Position numbers and translations under genes: made by a program. The notes under the pieces were generated by a model that had not been told where the DNA came from, did not search any database, and was given only the letters and a program-made list of their open reading frames with translations. Positions 8,448-16,444 of a stretch of DNA of 64,000 bases are shown here, one piece after another; the stretch's first letter is position 1; each line of letters opens with the position of its first letter. Source of the DNA: Curtobacterium sp. MCBD17_035 (GTDB lineage: Bacteria > Actinomycetota > Actinomycetes > Actinomycetales > Microbacteriaceae); NCBI RefSeq assembly GCF_003234815.2, contig NZ_CP126279.1:2728001-2792000 (forward strand), given 5' to 3'.

Positions 8448-9725
8448 TCATACGAGTGCGTCCCGTCCGGCGAGGCGCCGCCAGTCCGCGTCGAGCTGGC
8501 GGAGCATGCCGTCGAAGTTCCCGCTCCGCGTGGCGGACTGCAGGTAGTTGCCGAGCGGGATCGAGTTCGGCATGAACGTCCCCGCGCCCTGGTAGAACGC
8601 GGCCCGGTCGACGAACGGCTGGAGGCCCGCCACCCGCTCGTCCTGCTGCGCGGGCGCGCCCTTCCGCGTCGAGTACGCCAGGTTGTCCTGGTTGTAGGCG
8701 TCGATGACCGACGGACGCATGAGGAACTCGACGAGTTCGCGAGCTTCCTCGCGGTGTGCCGTCGCGGTCGGGATGTAGAGGCCGAGGTCGATGTTCACCC
8801 GGGCCTTGCGGTCCGCCGGGTCCTCGGACACGGGCAGCGGGAAGGTCCCGACCGACAGGCGCTTGTCGACGAGCGCGATCTGCCCGAGGGCCCACGGCCC
8901 CTGCAGGTACATCCCCACCTGGCCCTTGCCGAACGCCAGGTTGCCGTCGGCGTACGAGCGGACGGCGTGGTCGGGGTTGAAGTACGTCGAGATCGTCTTG
9001 GCGCGTTCCATCGGGACCGCCAGGGTCTTCTCGAACGAGACCTCGGAGTCGGGTCCGACGTCCGTGCCGAGTTCCTTCATCCGCCGGAAGAACCGTCCCG
9101 TGTCGACGAGGCTGCCGACCGCGTAGTCGAACAGGCCCTGCCACAGGGTCCACGTGTCCTTGTCGGTCGCGTAGATCGGGGTGATCCCGGCTTTCTTGAG
9201 CTCCTTGCAGACGTCGACGAACTGCGACCACGTCTCGGGCACCGGCAGGTGGTGGTCGGCGAAGATCTTCTTGTTGTAGATGACGCCGGCCGCGGCGAGG
9301 GAGTACGGGAGCACGCTCGTTCGCCCCGGGTACGTCGCGTACTGGTCCGTGAGGGAGCGGATGTCCGTGCGGACGGTCCGGGCCGAGGGCAGGTCGGACA
9401 TGTCGCTGAGCACGCCGCGCTTGATGTACCGGGCGAGCTCGAGGTTGTCGTTGAAACAGCCGACGTCCGCCGGGGCACCGCGCACGAACTGCGGGGCGAT
9501 CACGTTGGTGGAGTCGTGCACCACCGAGATGCCCGGCCGCTCCCGCTCGAACTGGCGGAGCAGCGTGTCGAAGTAGGCGATGACCTCTTGCTTCTGTTCG
9601 TAGAACCGGAGGTGCGTGGTGCCGCCGCCGGCACCGGGCGCGGCACAGCCGGCGAGACCGAGCGCAGCGAGTGCGGTGGAGCCGACGAGGAAGGACCGGC
9701 GGCTCACTGAGACAGGACGGGACAC
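8448..9725 (-). CDS. Extracellular sugar-binding lipoprotein (CUT1)
   Basis: A 425-residue solute-binding protein. The N-terminus carries a twin-arginine motif (SRRSFLVG, Arg9-Arg10) and a lipobox LAGC with lipidated Cys27, suggesting Tat export of a folded lipoprotein. The mature part has the type-1 extracellular binding-protein pattern (YNKKIFADHHLPVPETWSQF, then DKDTW...QGLF). It captures an oligosaccharide for the two downstream permeases, and the GH31 enzyme suggests an alpha-glycoside. The start GTG has AAGGGAG upstream; longer starts would bury the signal peptide. It is the first gene of the operon, directly behind an operator-bearing promoter. Confidence 0.9.
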   Translation of the reverse strand: MSRPVSVSRRSFLVGSTALAALGLAGCAAPGAGGGTTHLRFYEQKQEVIAYFDTLLRQFERERPGISVVHDSTNVIAPQFVRGAPADVGCFNDNLELARYIKRGVLSDMSDLPSARTVRTDIRSLTDQYATYPGRTSVLPYSLAAAGVIYNKKIFADHHLPVPETWSQFVDVCKELKKAGITPIYATDKDTWTLWQGLFDYAVGSLVDTGRFFRRMKELGTDVGPDSEVSFEKTLAVPMERAKTISTYFNPDHAVRSYADGNLAFGKGQVGMYLQGPWALGQIALVDKRLSVGTFPLPVSEDPADRKARVNIDLGLYIPTATAHREEARELVEFLMRPSVIDAYNQDNLAYSTRKGAPAQQDERVAGLQPFVDRAAFYQGAGTFMPNSIPLGNYLQSATRSGNFDGMLRQLDADWRRLAGRDALV

Positions 9726-9759
9726 GCGACATCTCCCTTGATTGCGGCGTGCGCGCCAA

Positions 9760-9786
9760 TTTATAGCGCTCAAAATCGGGTGTCAA
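9760..9786 (-). promoter_or_regulatory. Promoter with LacI-type operator for the GH31/ABC operon
   Basis: Read on the minus strand, a perfect -35 TTGACA (9781-9786) is followed after 15-16 bases by TATAAA/ATAAAT. The -10 is overlapped by the near-palindrome TTTATAGCGCTCAAAA (9760-9775), centred on AGCGCT, which is the central-CG type bound by LacI-family repressors. This gives simple steric repression. No LacI gene is adjacent, so the repressor is encoded elsewhere; the LacI at 21752 faces a different motif. Confidence 0.7.
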
Positions 9787-9855
9787 GCGGGCTGCCCGGC
9801 GGTGGCCGCCGGGGTCCGTCCCGTCCGACCAGGGAGGCCGCATACCCTCCGGAGC

Positions 9856-10701
9856 ATGACTGACGATCGACGCCGCGAACTCGGCTCCACCGACGCGCCC
9901 GTCGAGGACGAACTCCTCGAGTCCTTCGAGGCGACGATCGAGGAGGGTGCGGAACGGTTGCAGCGGACCGTGCGAGCGGTGCTCATCACGGGGTTCTTCG
10001 GTGGTCTCGAGGTCGGCCTCGGCGTGATGGCCTACCTCGCCGTCCTGACCGAGACCGGCAGCCACCTGCTCGCGGGCCTCGCGTTCGGCATCGGGTTCAT
10101 CGCCCTGCACCTCGCGCACAGCGAGCTGTTCACCGAGAACTTCCTCATGCCCGTCGCGGCCGTCGTCGCGCGCGAGGGGAGCCTGCTGCAACTCCTCAAG
10201 CTGTGGGGCGGCACCCTCGTCGCGAACCTCGTCGGCGGGTGGGTGTTCATGTGGCTCGTCGTCCAGGCGTTCCCCCAGTGGCACCCCACGCTCAGCGAGG
10301 CCGCGCACCACTACATCGACGCCCCGTTCGACCTGCAGAGCGTCGTGCTGGCCGTGCTCGGCGGCAGCACCATCACCCTGATGACCCGGATGCAGCAGGG
10401 CACGGACTCCGATCCGGCCAAGCTCGTCGCCGCCGTGGCCGGCGGGTTCCTGCTCGCGGGCCTCCAGCTGTTCCACTCGATCCTCGACTCGCTGCTGGTG
10501 TTCGGCGCGATCCAGAGCGGTGTCGACATCACGTACGGACAGTGGCTGGGGTGGTTCGGGTACACGCTCCTGTTCAACGTGCTCGGCGGCCTGGTGCTCG
10601 TGACGGCGCTCCGCCTGCTTCGGACCAAGGAGCTCATGGAGGGCCGGCGAGAGACCTCGCACGACCACCCGGACCGCGCGGCGCACCAGCAGGAGGACTG
10701 A
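9856..10701 (+). CDS. Formate/nitrite transporter family (FNT) channel
   Basis: A 281-residue membrane protein with about six helices in the FNT fold. The N-terminal 35 residues are acidic and cytoplasmic. Helices include VLITGFFGGLEVGLGVMAYL, FGIGFIALHLAHSELFTENF and VLAVLGGSTITLMTRMQQ. HLAHSELFTENF corresponds to the conserved TSE-LFTGN region of FNT channels. Members pass formate, nitrite, hydrosulfide or other small monovalent acids as pentamers. Start ATG follows CTCCGGAGC. It is divergent from the sugar operon and monocistronic. The exact substrate cannot be inferred. Confidence 0.85.
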   Translation: MTDDRRRELGSTDAPVEDELLESFEATIEEGAERLQRTVRAVLITGFFGGLEVGLGVMAYLAVLTETGSHLLAGLAFGIGFIALHLAHSELFTENFLMPVAAVVAREGSLLQLLKLWGGTLVANLVGGWVFMWLVVQAFPQWHPTLSEAAHHYIDAPFDLQSVVLAVLGGSTITLMTRMQQGTDSDPAKLVAAVAGGFLLAGLQLFHSILDSLLVFGAIQSGVDITYGQWLGWFGYTLLFNVLGGLVLVTALRLLRTKELMEGRRETSHDHPDRAAHQQED

Positions 10702-10725
10702 CGGGCCCGGTGGTCGGGGGCGGGA

Positions 10726-11436
10726 TCAGACCCCGAAGCCCTCGCCGCCGGTCACGGGCACGACCGCTCCGTTGAGGAACGTGCTCTGCGCGACCCACCG
10801 GATGACGTCCGCGATCTCGTCGGGACGCCCCAGCCGCCCCAGCGGGATCCGCTCGAGGAGGGCCCGACGGTGTTCGTCCGTCATCGGGGCGAGCATGTCG
10901 GTCTCGGTCGGACCCGGTGCGACGGCGTTGATCCGGATGCCGCGCGGGCCGTACTCCCACATGACCGACCGCATGAAGCCCTCGAGCGCGGCCTTCGACG
11001 CCGTGTAGTGGCTGCTGCCCGGGATGCCGACACGCGCGCTCTCGGACGACACGAGCACGATCGAGCCCGACCGCTGCCGGTTCATCGCCTTCGCCACGTG
11101 CTTCGTCGCGAGCATCGCCCCGACCAGGTTCACCTCGAGCACCTCGCGCATCGACGCCGCGGTCATCCGCACCAGGAGCTCCTGCGGTGCGACGGCGGCG
11201 TTCACCACCGCGACGTCGAGCCGTCCGTGCTCCACCGCCGTGCGCACCGCATCCGCCACGGATCCCTCGTCGCGCATGTCCGCCTGGACGCCCACGACGC
11301 CGGACGGGACGCCCGAACCACGGTGCGTGCCGACGACGCGATGGCCGGCCTCGTGGAACGCCGTGGCCGTCGCGGCGCCGATGCCCCGCGATGCCCCGAA
11401 CACGATCACGGACAGCGGTTCGACGTCGGTCTGCAC
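10726..11436 (-). CDS. SDR-family oxidoreductase (FabG-like)
   Basis: A 236-residue classical short-chain dehydrogenase: coenzyme motif GASRGIG, then VVNAAVA in the NNAG position, catalytic Ser in VSSESA, and YTASK with Tyr and Lys. The C-terminus PLGRLGRPDEIADVI followed by VTGGEGF is FabG-like. NADP use is suggested by Arg after the first glycine motif. The GTG start is uncertain: no strong ribosome-binding site, but AGATAAT lies 10 bases upstream, compatible with a leaderless message. It is divergent from the PAS-like gene. Confidence 0.8.
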   Translation of the reverse strand: MQTDVEPLSVIVFGASRGIGAATATAFHEAGHRVVGTHRGSGVPSGVVGVQADMRDEGSVADAVRTAVEHGRLDVAVVNAAVAPQELLVRMTAASMREVLEVNLVGAMLATKHVAKAMNRQRSGSIVLVSSESARVGIPGSSHYTASKAALEGFMRSVMWEYGPRGIRINAVAPGPTETDMLAPMTDEHRRALLERIPLGRLGRPDEIADVIRWVAQSTFLNGAVVPVTGGEGFGV

Positions 11437-11590
11437 GGGTCGATTATCTGCTACGGTCCTGTTCGTGCGGGGCGGATGCCTCGTGAGCATGGCCGCTGGA
11501 CAGCGGCTCAGGCTGGACGTTCTGGGGCGCGGACGCGCTCGGTCCGGCCCTGCCGTGCCCGCCCCGGGATCCCGAGCGCGGAGGCACAGG

Positions 11591-12673
11591 ATGGCGAACA
11601 CCGAGGTCGATCCCGTCGGCCGGTGGGTCGTCGTCGATCACTTCGGTGCCGTCACGAGCCTGCTCGCGGTCGGTGACCAGGAGCACGCCGGGGTCAGCCC
11701 TCGGCGGAACCTGGACCGCCGCGCGCGCGAGGTGCTGCTCCCCGCACTGTCCGAGGTGATCGGGTCGGGCGCGGCCCTGCGACGCATCGTGCACCTGGGG
11801 GGCGATGCGTACCAGGTCGACGCCCGGCCCGTGATCACGCCGGACCGGTCGCACGTGACGGGCGCGTACGGCGTGTTCGTCCCGGCTGCCGACCCCGTGC
11901 CGGAGCCGCCGCTCATCGGTGCGTGGCAGTGGACGGTGGACACGTCCGGCAACAACGTCGGGTCGACGTCGTCGCAGTGGGACGCCGGCCTCTACCGATT
12001 GCACGAGTTCAGCCCGGACGATGTCCAGTCGAGCCGAGGGCCGGTCGGCGATTGGTTGACGCGACTCCTGCCGTACGAGGAGCGTGCGCGGGTGAAGACG
12101 ACCGTGGACGCCGGGCTCGCCGCCGCGAACGGGGTGCACCAGCTCCTCACCTTCGGTGCCGTCACCCGCCCGGACACGCCGAACCCCGGCCGCAAGCAGT
12201 TGGCACTCGTCGGCACGTCGACCGTCCTGCCCGACCGGCCGGGCGTGTTCTACGCCTACGGGTTCACGCGGGAGGTCCCGAAGCCGAGCACGTACCGCAC
12301 GACCGGTCTCGACATCGTCGACGCGGCGGAGTTCGCCCGCGCCTACTTCGCGCTCGCGGGTGACGTCGCGTACGCCGCCGTCGACTGCCTCCAGTCGTCG
12401 ACGTTCATGACGTCGCCGAGCTGGGGGCGGCTCGGGCTCCACGAGCCGTTCGAGGGCGACATCGCCTCGCTCGCGCTCGCGGAGGACCGTCCCGCCTTCG
12501 AGGAGTTCGTCGCCGCCGCGCGTCGGAGCGTCGACCACGACGCGGCCACGCACGACGTGCGACTCGTCCGCGACGACGGCTCCCCCGCCCGGTTCCGCGT
12601 CCGTGCGGCGCGGGTGGACCGCACCGCGGCGGCGAGCCGGTACCTGCTGCTGTCGTTCGAGGCACGCTCGTGA
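11591..12673 (+). CDS. PAS/GAF-like sensory protein without visible output domain
   Basis: A 360-residue soluble protein. Residues 1-105 (GRWVVVDHFGAVTSLLAVGD and following) resemble a GAF/PAS-type sensor of actinobacteria. Residues about 108-235 look like a PAS fold (GAWQWTVDTSGNNVGS, LYRLHEFSPDDV, LLPYEERARV, a pattern seen in PAS domains that follow 'G-W-x-W'). Residues about 250-360 may be a second PAS. No kinase, GGDEF, HTH or phosphatase motif follows. The start has GGAGG eight bases upstream of ATG. Its stop overlaps the start of the FabI-like gene by 4 bp, so the two are made together. Domain calls are by eye. Confidence 0.55.
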   Translation: MANTEVDPVGRWVVVDHFGAVTSLLAVGDQEHAGVSPRRNLDRRAREVLLPALSEVIGSGAALRRIVHLGGDAYQVDARPVITPDRSHVTGAYGVFVPAADPVPEPPLIGAWQWTVDTSGNNVGSTSSQWDAGLYRLHEFSPDDVQSSRGPVGDWLTRLLPYEERARVKTTVDAGLAAANGVHQLLTFGAVTRPDTPNPGRKQLALVGTSTVLPDRPGVFYAYGFTREVPKPSTYRTTGLDIVDAAEFARAYFALAGDVAYAAVDCLQSSTFMTSPSWGRLGLHEPFEGDIASLALAEDRPAFEEFVAAARRSVDHDAATHDVRLVRDDGSPARFRVRAARVDRTAAASRYLLLSFEARS

Positions 12674-13437
12674 GCCTCCTCGCCGGCAAGACCGTGCTCG
12701 TCTCGGGCGTGTTCACCGAGTCCTCGATCGCGTTCCGCACCGCCGCGATCGCGCAGGAGCAGGGCGCCACCGTGATCCTCAGCGGGTTCGGGCGGCGCCG
12801 TCGCATCACCGAGGCCGTCGCACGACGGCTGCCGACGACCGCGCCCGTCGTGGAGTTCGACGCCGAGGACCCGGCCGACGTGGGCCTCCTGGCCGACCGG
12901 CTCCGCGAGCACACCGACCGACTCGACGGCGTCGTGCACTGCATCTCGGCGAGCCTGCCGTCCGTGGTCGGCGACGGGTTCAGCGATGCCGAGTGGGACG
13001 ACGTCGCCCACTCGTTCCGGGTCTCCGCGTACTCGCTGCAATCGCTCGTCCGCGGCGCGGACCCGCTGCTCGGCGCGGGCGCGAGCGTCGTCGGATGCAC
13101 GCTCGACGCCTCCCGGGCCTGGCCCGTCTACGGCTGGGCCGGCGTCGCCAAGGCGGCGTACGAGTCCGTGAACCGGTACCTCGCGCTGCACCTCGGTCCG
13201 CGCGGCATCCGCACCAACCTCGTCGCCGCCGGCCCCGTCGACTCGTTCACCATGCGGGCGATCGAGGGCATCGACCAGGTGAACGGCCTCTGGGAGGACC
13301 GGGCCCCGCTCGCCTGGGACCGCACCGACGCGACCCCCGTGGCCAGGACGATCGTCGCGCTGCTCTCCGACTGGCTGCCGGCCACGACCGGGTCGATCGT
13401 CCACGCCGACGGCGGGTTCCACGCGGTCGAGTACTGA
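12670..13437 (+). CDS. fabI: Enoyl-[acyl-carrier-protein] reductase, FabI/InhA-like
   Basis: A 255-residue SDR of the enoyl-ACP reductase branch. The N-terminus GKTVLVSGVFTESSIAFRTA has the relaxed glycine pattern and 'SIA' characteristic of FabI/InhA. Catalytic Tyr and Lys are spaced as Y-x6-K in YGWAGVAKAAYE, and GPRGIRTNLVAAGPV is the FabI substrate-loop signature. It would reduce the trans-2 double bond in fatty-acid elongation with NADH, probably in the cytoplasm. GTG start overlapping the PAS-like gene (GTGA). It is followed by two hairpins. Whether it is the housekeeping copy cannot be told from the window. Confidence 0.85.
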   Translation: MSLLAGKTVLVSGVFTESSIAFRTAAIAQEQGATVILSGFGRRRRITEAVARRLPTTAPVVEFDAEDPADVGLLADRLREHTDRLDGVVHCISASLPSVVGDGFSDAEWDDVAHSFRVSAYSLQSLVRGADPLLGAGASVVGCTLDASRAWPVYGWAGVAKAAYESVNRYLALHLGPRGIRTNLVAAGPVDSFTMRAIEGIDQVNGLWEDRAPLAWDRTDATPVARTIVALLSDWLPATTGSIVHADGGFHAVEY

Positions 13438-13474
13438 CCGGCGCCGGAGGTCGACCTGGCCGGGACGTGGAAAT

Positions 13475-13507
13475 GCCCCGGCGGACTCGGGGGAAGCCCG
13501 CCGGGGC
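13475..13507 (+). terminator. Hairpin terminator after fabI
   Basis: A 10-bp perfect stem GCCCCGGCGG/CCGCCGGGGC with a 13-base loop lies 38 bases after the fabI stop. A second, 7-bp stem TCCGCGG/CCGCGGA follows at 13511-13538. It could serve both fabI and the convergent membrane-protein gene. There is no U-tract, as usual in high-G+C actinobacteria. Confidence 0.6.
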
Positions 13508-13589
13508 GGATCCGCGGAGTTGGGGGGAACGCCGCGGACAGGTCGATGCTACCCCTCGCACGCCGCATCGCGTGGTCTGGAGCGTCGTC

Positions 13590-14969
13590 TCACCATCCCG
13601 TGTCGAGCGTGTGCTGCACGAGGAGGGCGGTCAGGACCTGGACGACCAGGCCGGACCATCGCCAGCGGGGCGAGAGCAACGCCGTCCCGACGAGCACCCA
13701 CGGCGCGAAGGGCAGCCAGATGCGCTCCACCTCGGCCTTGCTCATCCCCGACACGTCGGCGAGGAACACCATGGCGGCGCCGGCGAGTGCCAGGACCACC
13801 GGGACGACGGCCGCCCGAGGGAGCCGCCGGTACGCATGGATCCAGCCGTGACCGCGCAGCACCGCGCGCGCTCGCACGAGCGTCTGTGCGACGGCAGGCC
13901 CGATCACCGGTCCGGCGCTGAAGGCGAACGCGGTCAGGTCACCCCAGACCCAGTACCCGAACGGACGCTTGTGTGCCACGCCGTTGTAGTACCGCTCGCG
14001 GAGGACCGGGTACGCCTCCCACCAGGCGAACCCCCACAGCGCGAACGTCCCGACGACCGCGACGGCACCGAGCAGCCCCCACACGAGTGGCCGCCACGAA
14101 CGTGCCGCGACGAGCACCCCCACCGCCAGGACGCCGAGCAAGGGCAGCCCGTAGGAGAGCATGACGCTGTACCCGAACAGCAGTCCCGCTGCGACACCCC
14201 ACGCGGCGGCGGCCCCGCCGCGCCGGCTCGTCGCCGACCGGGCCAGCAGACAGGCCGCCCAGGCGCCGCACGCAGCGAACACCGCGTCGGCGGAGACGGC
14301 CGACCAGACCGCTGCGGGACCGAGGACGAGGAACGGGGCGGCACGGCGGGCGGCGGAATCGGCGCCGAGGGTACGCAGGGTGAGCAGCACCGCGACCGGC
14401 GTCGTCGCCGCGACGAGCAAGGTCATCCAGCCCGCCGCCAGGCCCGTCGTGAACCCGAGCCGGACGAGGACCACGTAGAAGAGCAACGCCCCGGGCGGGT
14501 GCCCGGCGATGTGGACCGGCCACTTGCCCGGGCCGCCCACGATGCGTGGGATGAACCCGTGGAGGGTCTGGGCGAACGGATGCCCAGCCACGGCCCGCGC
14601 CGTGTCCATGTACTCGTACGGGGTGTCGAGGACGTGACCGATGCCGTGGGAGCCGTCGACCAGTGCGAGCGCCGCGAACCACGCCACCGTGACTGCATAC
14701 GCGCCGGGCACGAGCACCGCCCAGCGCGCCCGAGCGGCCACCCGGTGTGCGAACACCACCCCGAGCACCGCCAGCGCCACCGCCGGCAGTGTCCCCGGCC
14801 CGACCCGCGGGTCCCAGTGCGCGTGCAGGGGCGGGAACGCGATGACGTGCACGCGCCAGCCGGTCAGTCTCGGGATCAGCACTGCGGCGGCCATCAGGAG
14901 GACGGCGACGGCCAGGCCGACCACCGCTGGCGTCCGCGGTCGTCGGACGTGGTGTTCAGGAAGGGACAT
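13590..14969 (-). CDS. Polytopic membrane protein, GT-C glycosyltransferase-like
   Basis: A 459-residue protein with about 11-12 hydrophobic helices (for example VVGLAVAVLLMAAAVLIPRL and VPVVLALAGAAMVFLADV). The first outside loop contains HAHWDPRVGPG, and a later loop GKWPVHIAGHPPGALLFY has the H-P-P-G pattern found in actinobacterial polyprenyl-phosphate-sugar-dependent transferases. Transfer of a sugar to a cell-envelope glycan is plausible but the substrate is unknown. The start with GGAG four bases upstream was chosen over an ATG 12 codons earlier that lacks a ribosome-binding site. Confidence 0.65.
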   Translation of the reverse strand: MSLPEHHVRRPRTPAVVGLAVAVLLMAAAVLIPRLTGWRVHVIAFPPLHAHWDPRVGPGTLPAVALAVLGVVFAHRVAARARWAVLVPGAYAVTVAWFAALALVDGSHGIGHVLDTPYEYMDTARAVAGHPFAQTLHGFIPRIVGGPGKWPVHIAGHPPGALLFYVVLVRLGFTTGLAAGWMTLLVAATTPVAVLLTLRTLGADSAARRAAPFLVLGPAAVWSAVSADAVFAACGAWAACLLARSATSRRGGAAAAWGVAAGLLFGYSVMLSYGLPLLGVLAVGVLVAARSWRPLVWGLLGAVAVVGTFALWGFAWWEAYPVLRERYYNGVAHKRPFGYWVWGDLTAFAFSAGPVIGPAVAQTLVRARAVLRGHGWIHAYRRLPRAAVVPVVLALAGAAMVFLADVSGMSKAEVERIWLPFAPWVLVGTALLSPRWRWSGLVVQVLTALLVQHTLDTGW

Positions 14970-15071
14970 GGATCTCCGGTTCCGGCCGTCGAGGAAGCGT
15001 CTCATGCAACCAGATCACAGGCCCGACTGGGCGGACGGCTGCACGATCGCGCGCCGCGAACTCACGCGACG

Positions 15072-16301
15072 TCAGCCGAGCGACTGCTGCTTGGCCTGCA
15101 CGACGCGCCGCGCGGCCGCGTCGACCTGCTGCCGGAAGGACGCGTCGGTCCGGGCCTTCGCGACGACCGCGTCGACCATGGGGTCGACCACGCTCGGATC
15201 GGCGGAGGCGAGCACGATGTCCGACCCCGCCTGGATCGCCAGGACCGCCCGCTGCGCCGGGGTCCACTGCTGCACCTGGGCGGCGGTCGAGAGGTCGTCG
15301 GTGACCACGACGCCGTCGAACCCGAGCTGGCCGCGCAGCAGGCCCTGGACCACCGTCGGCGAGAACGCGGCCGGCATCGACGGGTCGATCCGCGAGTAGT
15401 ACGCGGTCGACGTCATGACGAACCGGGCGCCGTCATGGACCTCGGCGCGGAACACCTGCACGGACGGGCTGTCGGCGGTCGTCACGCTGTCGGTGACACC
15501 ACTCGTGTAGTCGGTGTTGCCCGTCACGTTCCCGAGGCCCGGGAAGTGCTTCACGACGCTCTGTACGCCGGCCGCCTGCAGGCCCCCGCGGAACGCGTCG
15601 GCCGCGCCCGTGATCGTGCCCGGGTCGAAGCCGAGTTCGCGGCGGTACCGCCCGATCGGCGGGTTCGCCGCCGCGGTCGCCGGCGAGGGCAGGAGGTCCA
15701 CCACCGGCCCGAGGTCGAGGTCCACCCCCGCAGCCGCGAGCTGCCGCCCCCACGTCACCGCGTCGTCGTGCAGCGCGGCCGGCGGCATCGCGCCCTGGGC
15801 GAGACCGTCCGGGATGTCCGAGAACCCCGGCCCACGGAGCACCTGTACCTGCCCGCCCTCCTGGTCCGTGGCGACCAACATCGGCAGTCCCGCGGTGGTG
15901 TCGTCAGACACCAGACCGGTGACCTGCCGGACGACGGCGGCGGTCGCGGCCGTGCCGGACGTCGAGCGGCCGGAGAGGAACACGTTGCCGACGTGGTGCG
16001 TCCGCACCGCCTCGAGCGCCTGGGCACCCGCCGCGGTCGCCGGGGTGCCCACCATGAACAGTTGCCCGACGCGTTGCTCGAGCGTCAGGCCGGCGAGCGG
16101 GTCGGGGGTCGGCGTCGGAGTCGGGGTCCCGGTGGGGCGCGACGGGGAGGCGGAGGCGGGCCGGGAGGATCGCGGCGACGGGCCTCCCGGCGTGGACGGA
16201 CCGACGCACGCGCTGAGGACCGACGCGACGACGAGCGCGGTCGCGGCGGCGAGGAACGGGCGTGCCCGGCGGCGGACGACGGAGCAGGCGGGCACGGACA
16301 T
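15072..16301 (-). CDS. Glycoside hydrolase family 3 lipoprotein, NagZ-like
   Basis: A 409-residue lipoprotein. A signal peptide ends at LSAC with lipidated Cys32, followed by a Pro/Ser/Thr-rich linker (about 33-70) and a GH3 barrel. The nucleophile is Asp335 in VVVTDDLS, and KHFPGLGNVTGNTD is the substrate loop. Canonical NagZ has KHFPGHG with a catalytic His-Asp dyad; here the His position is Leu, a variant that I recall from other actinobacterial GH3 lipoproteins. Likely activity is beta-N-acetylglucosaminidase on cell-wall or chitin fragments outside the membrane. No strong ribosome-binding site; TACCAT ten bases upstream suggests a leaderless message. Confidence 0.82.
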   Translation of the reverse strand: MSVPACSVVRRRARPFLAAATALVVASVLSACVGPSTPGGPSPRSSRPASASPSRPTGTPTPTPTPDPLAGLTLEQRVGQLFMVGTPATAAGAQALEAVRTHHVGNVFLSGRSTSGTAATAAVVRQVTGLVSDDTTAGLPMLVATDQEGGQVQVLRGPGFSDIPDGLAQGAMPPAALHDDAVTWGRQLAAAGVDLDLGPVVDLLPSPATAAANPPIGRYRRELGFDPGTITGAADAFRGGLQAAGVQSVVKHFPGLGNVTGNTDYTSGVTDSVTTADSPSVQVFRAEVHDGARFVMTSTAYYSRIDPSMPAAFSPTVVQGLLRGQLGFDGVVVTDDLSTAAQVQQWTPAQRAVLAIQAGSDIVLASADPSVVDPMVDAVVAKARTDASFRQQVDAAARRVVQAKQQSLG

Positions 16302-16407
16302 GACGTGGGCGATGGTAGGCGGCGCGGCGCGGGAGCGGCTGAGCGCACGGCAGCCGGCCGAACTCCGCCGACAGATCGACCACGACCTCGAACCCCTCGG
16401 CGTCGGC

Positions 16408-16440
16408 GGCTCGGAGGCGCAGCCCTCGCGCCTCCGAGCC
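16408..16440 (-). terminator. Hairpin terminator after the GH127 operon
   Basis: A perfect 13-bp stem GGCTCGGAGGCGC/GCGCCTCCGAGCC with a 7-base loop lies immediately beyond the GH127 stop codon. It is the strongest simple terminator on this strand and marks the end of the four-gene operon. Confidence 0.75.
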
Positions 16441-16444
16441 CCGG

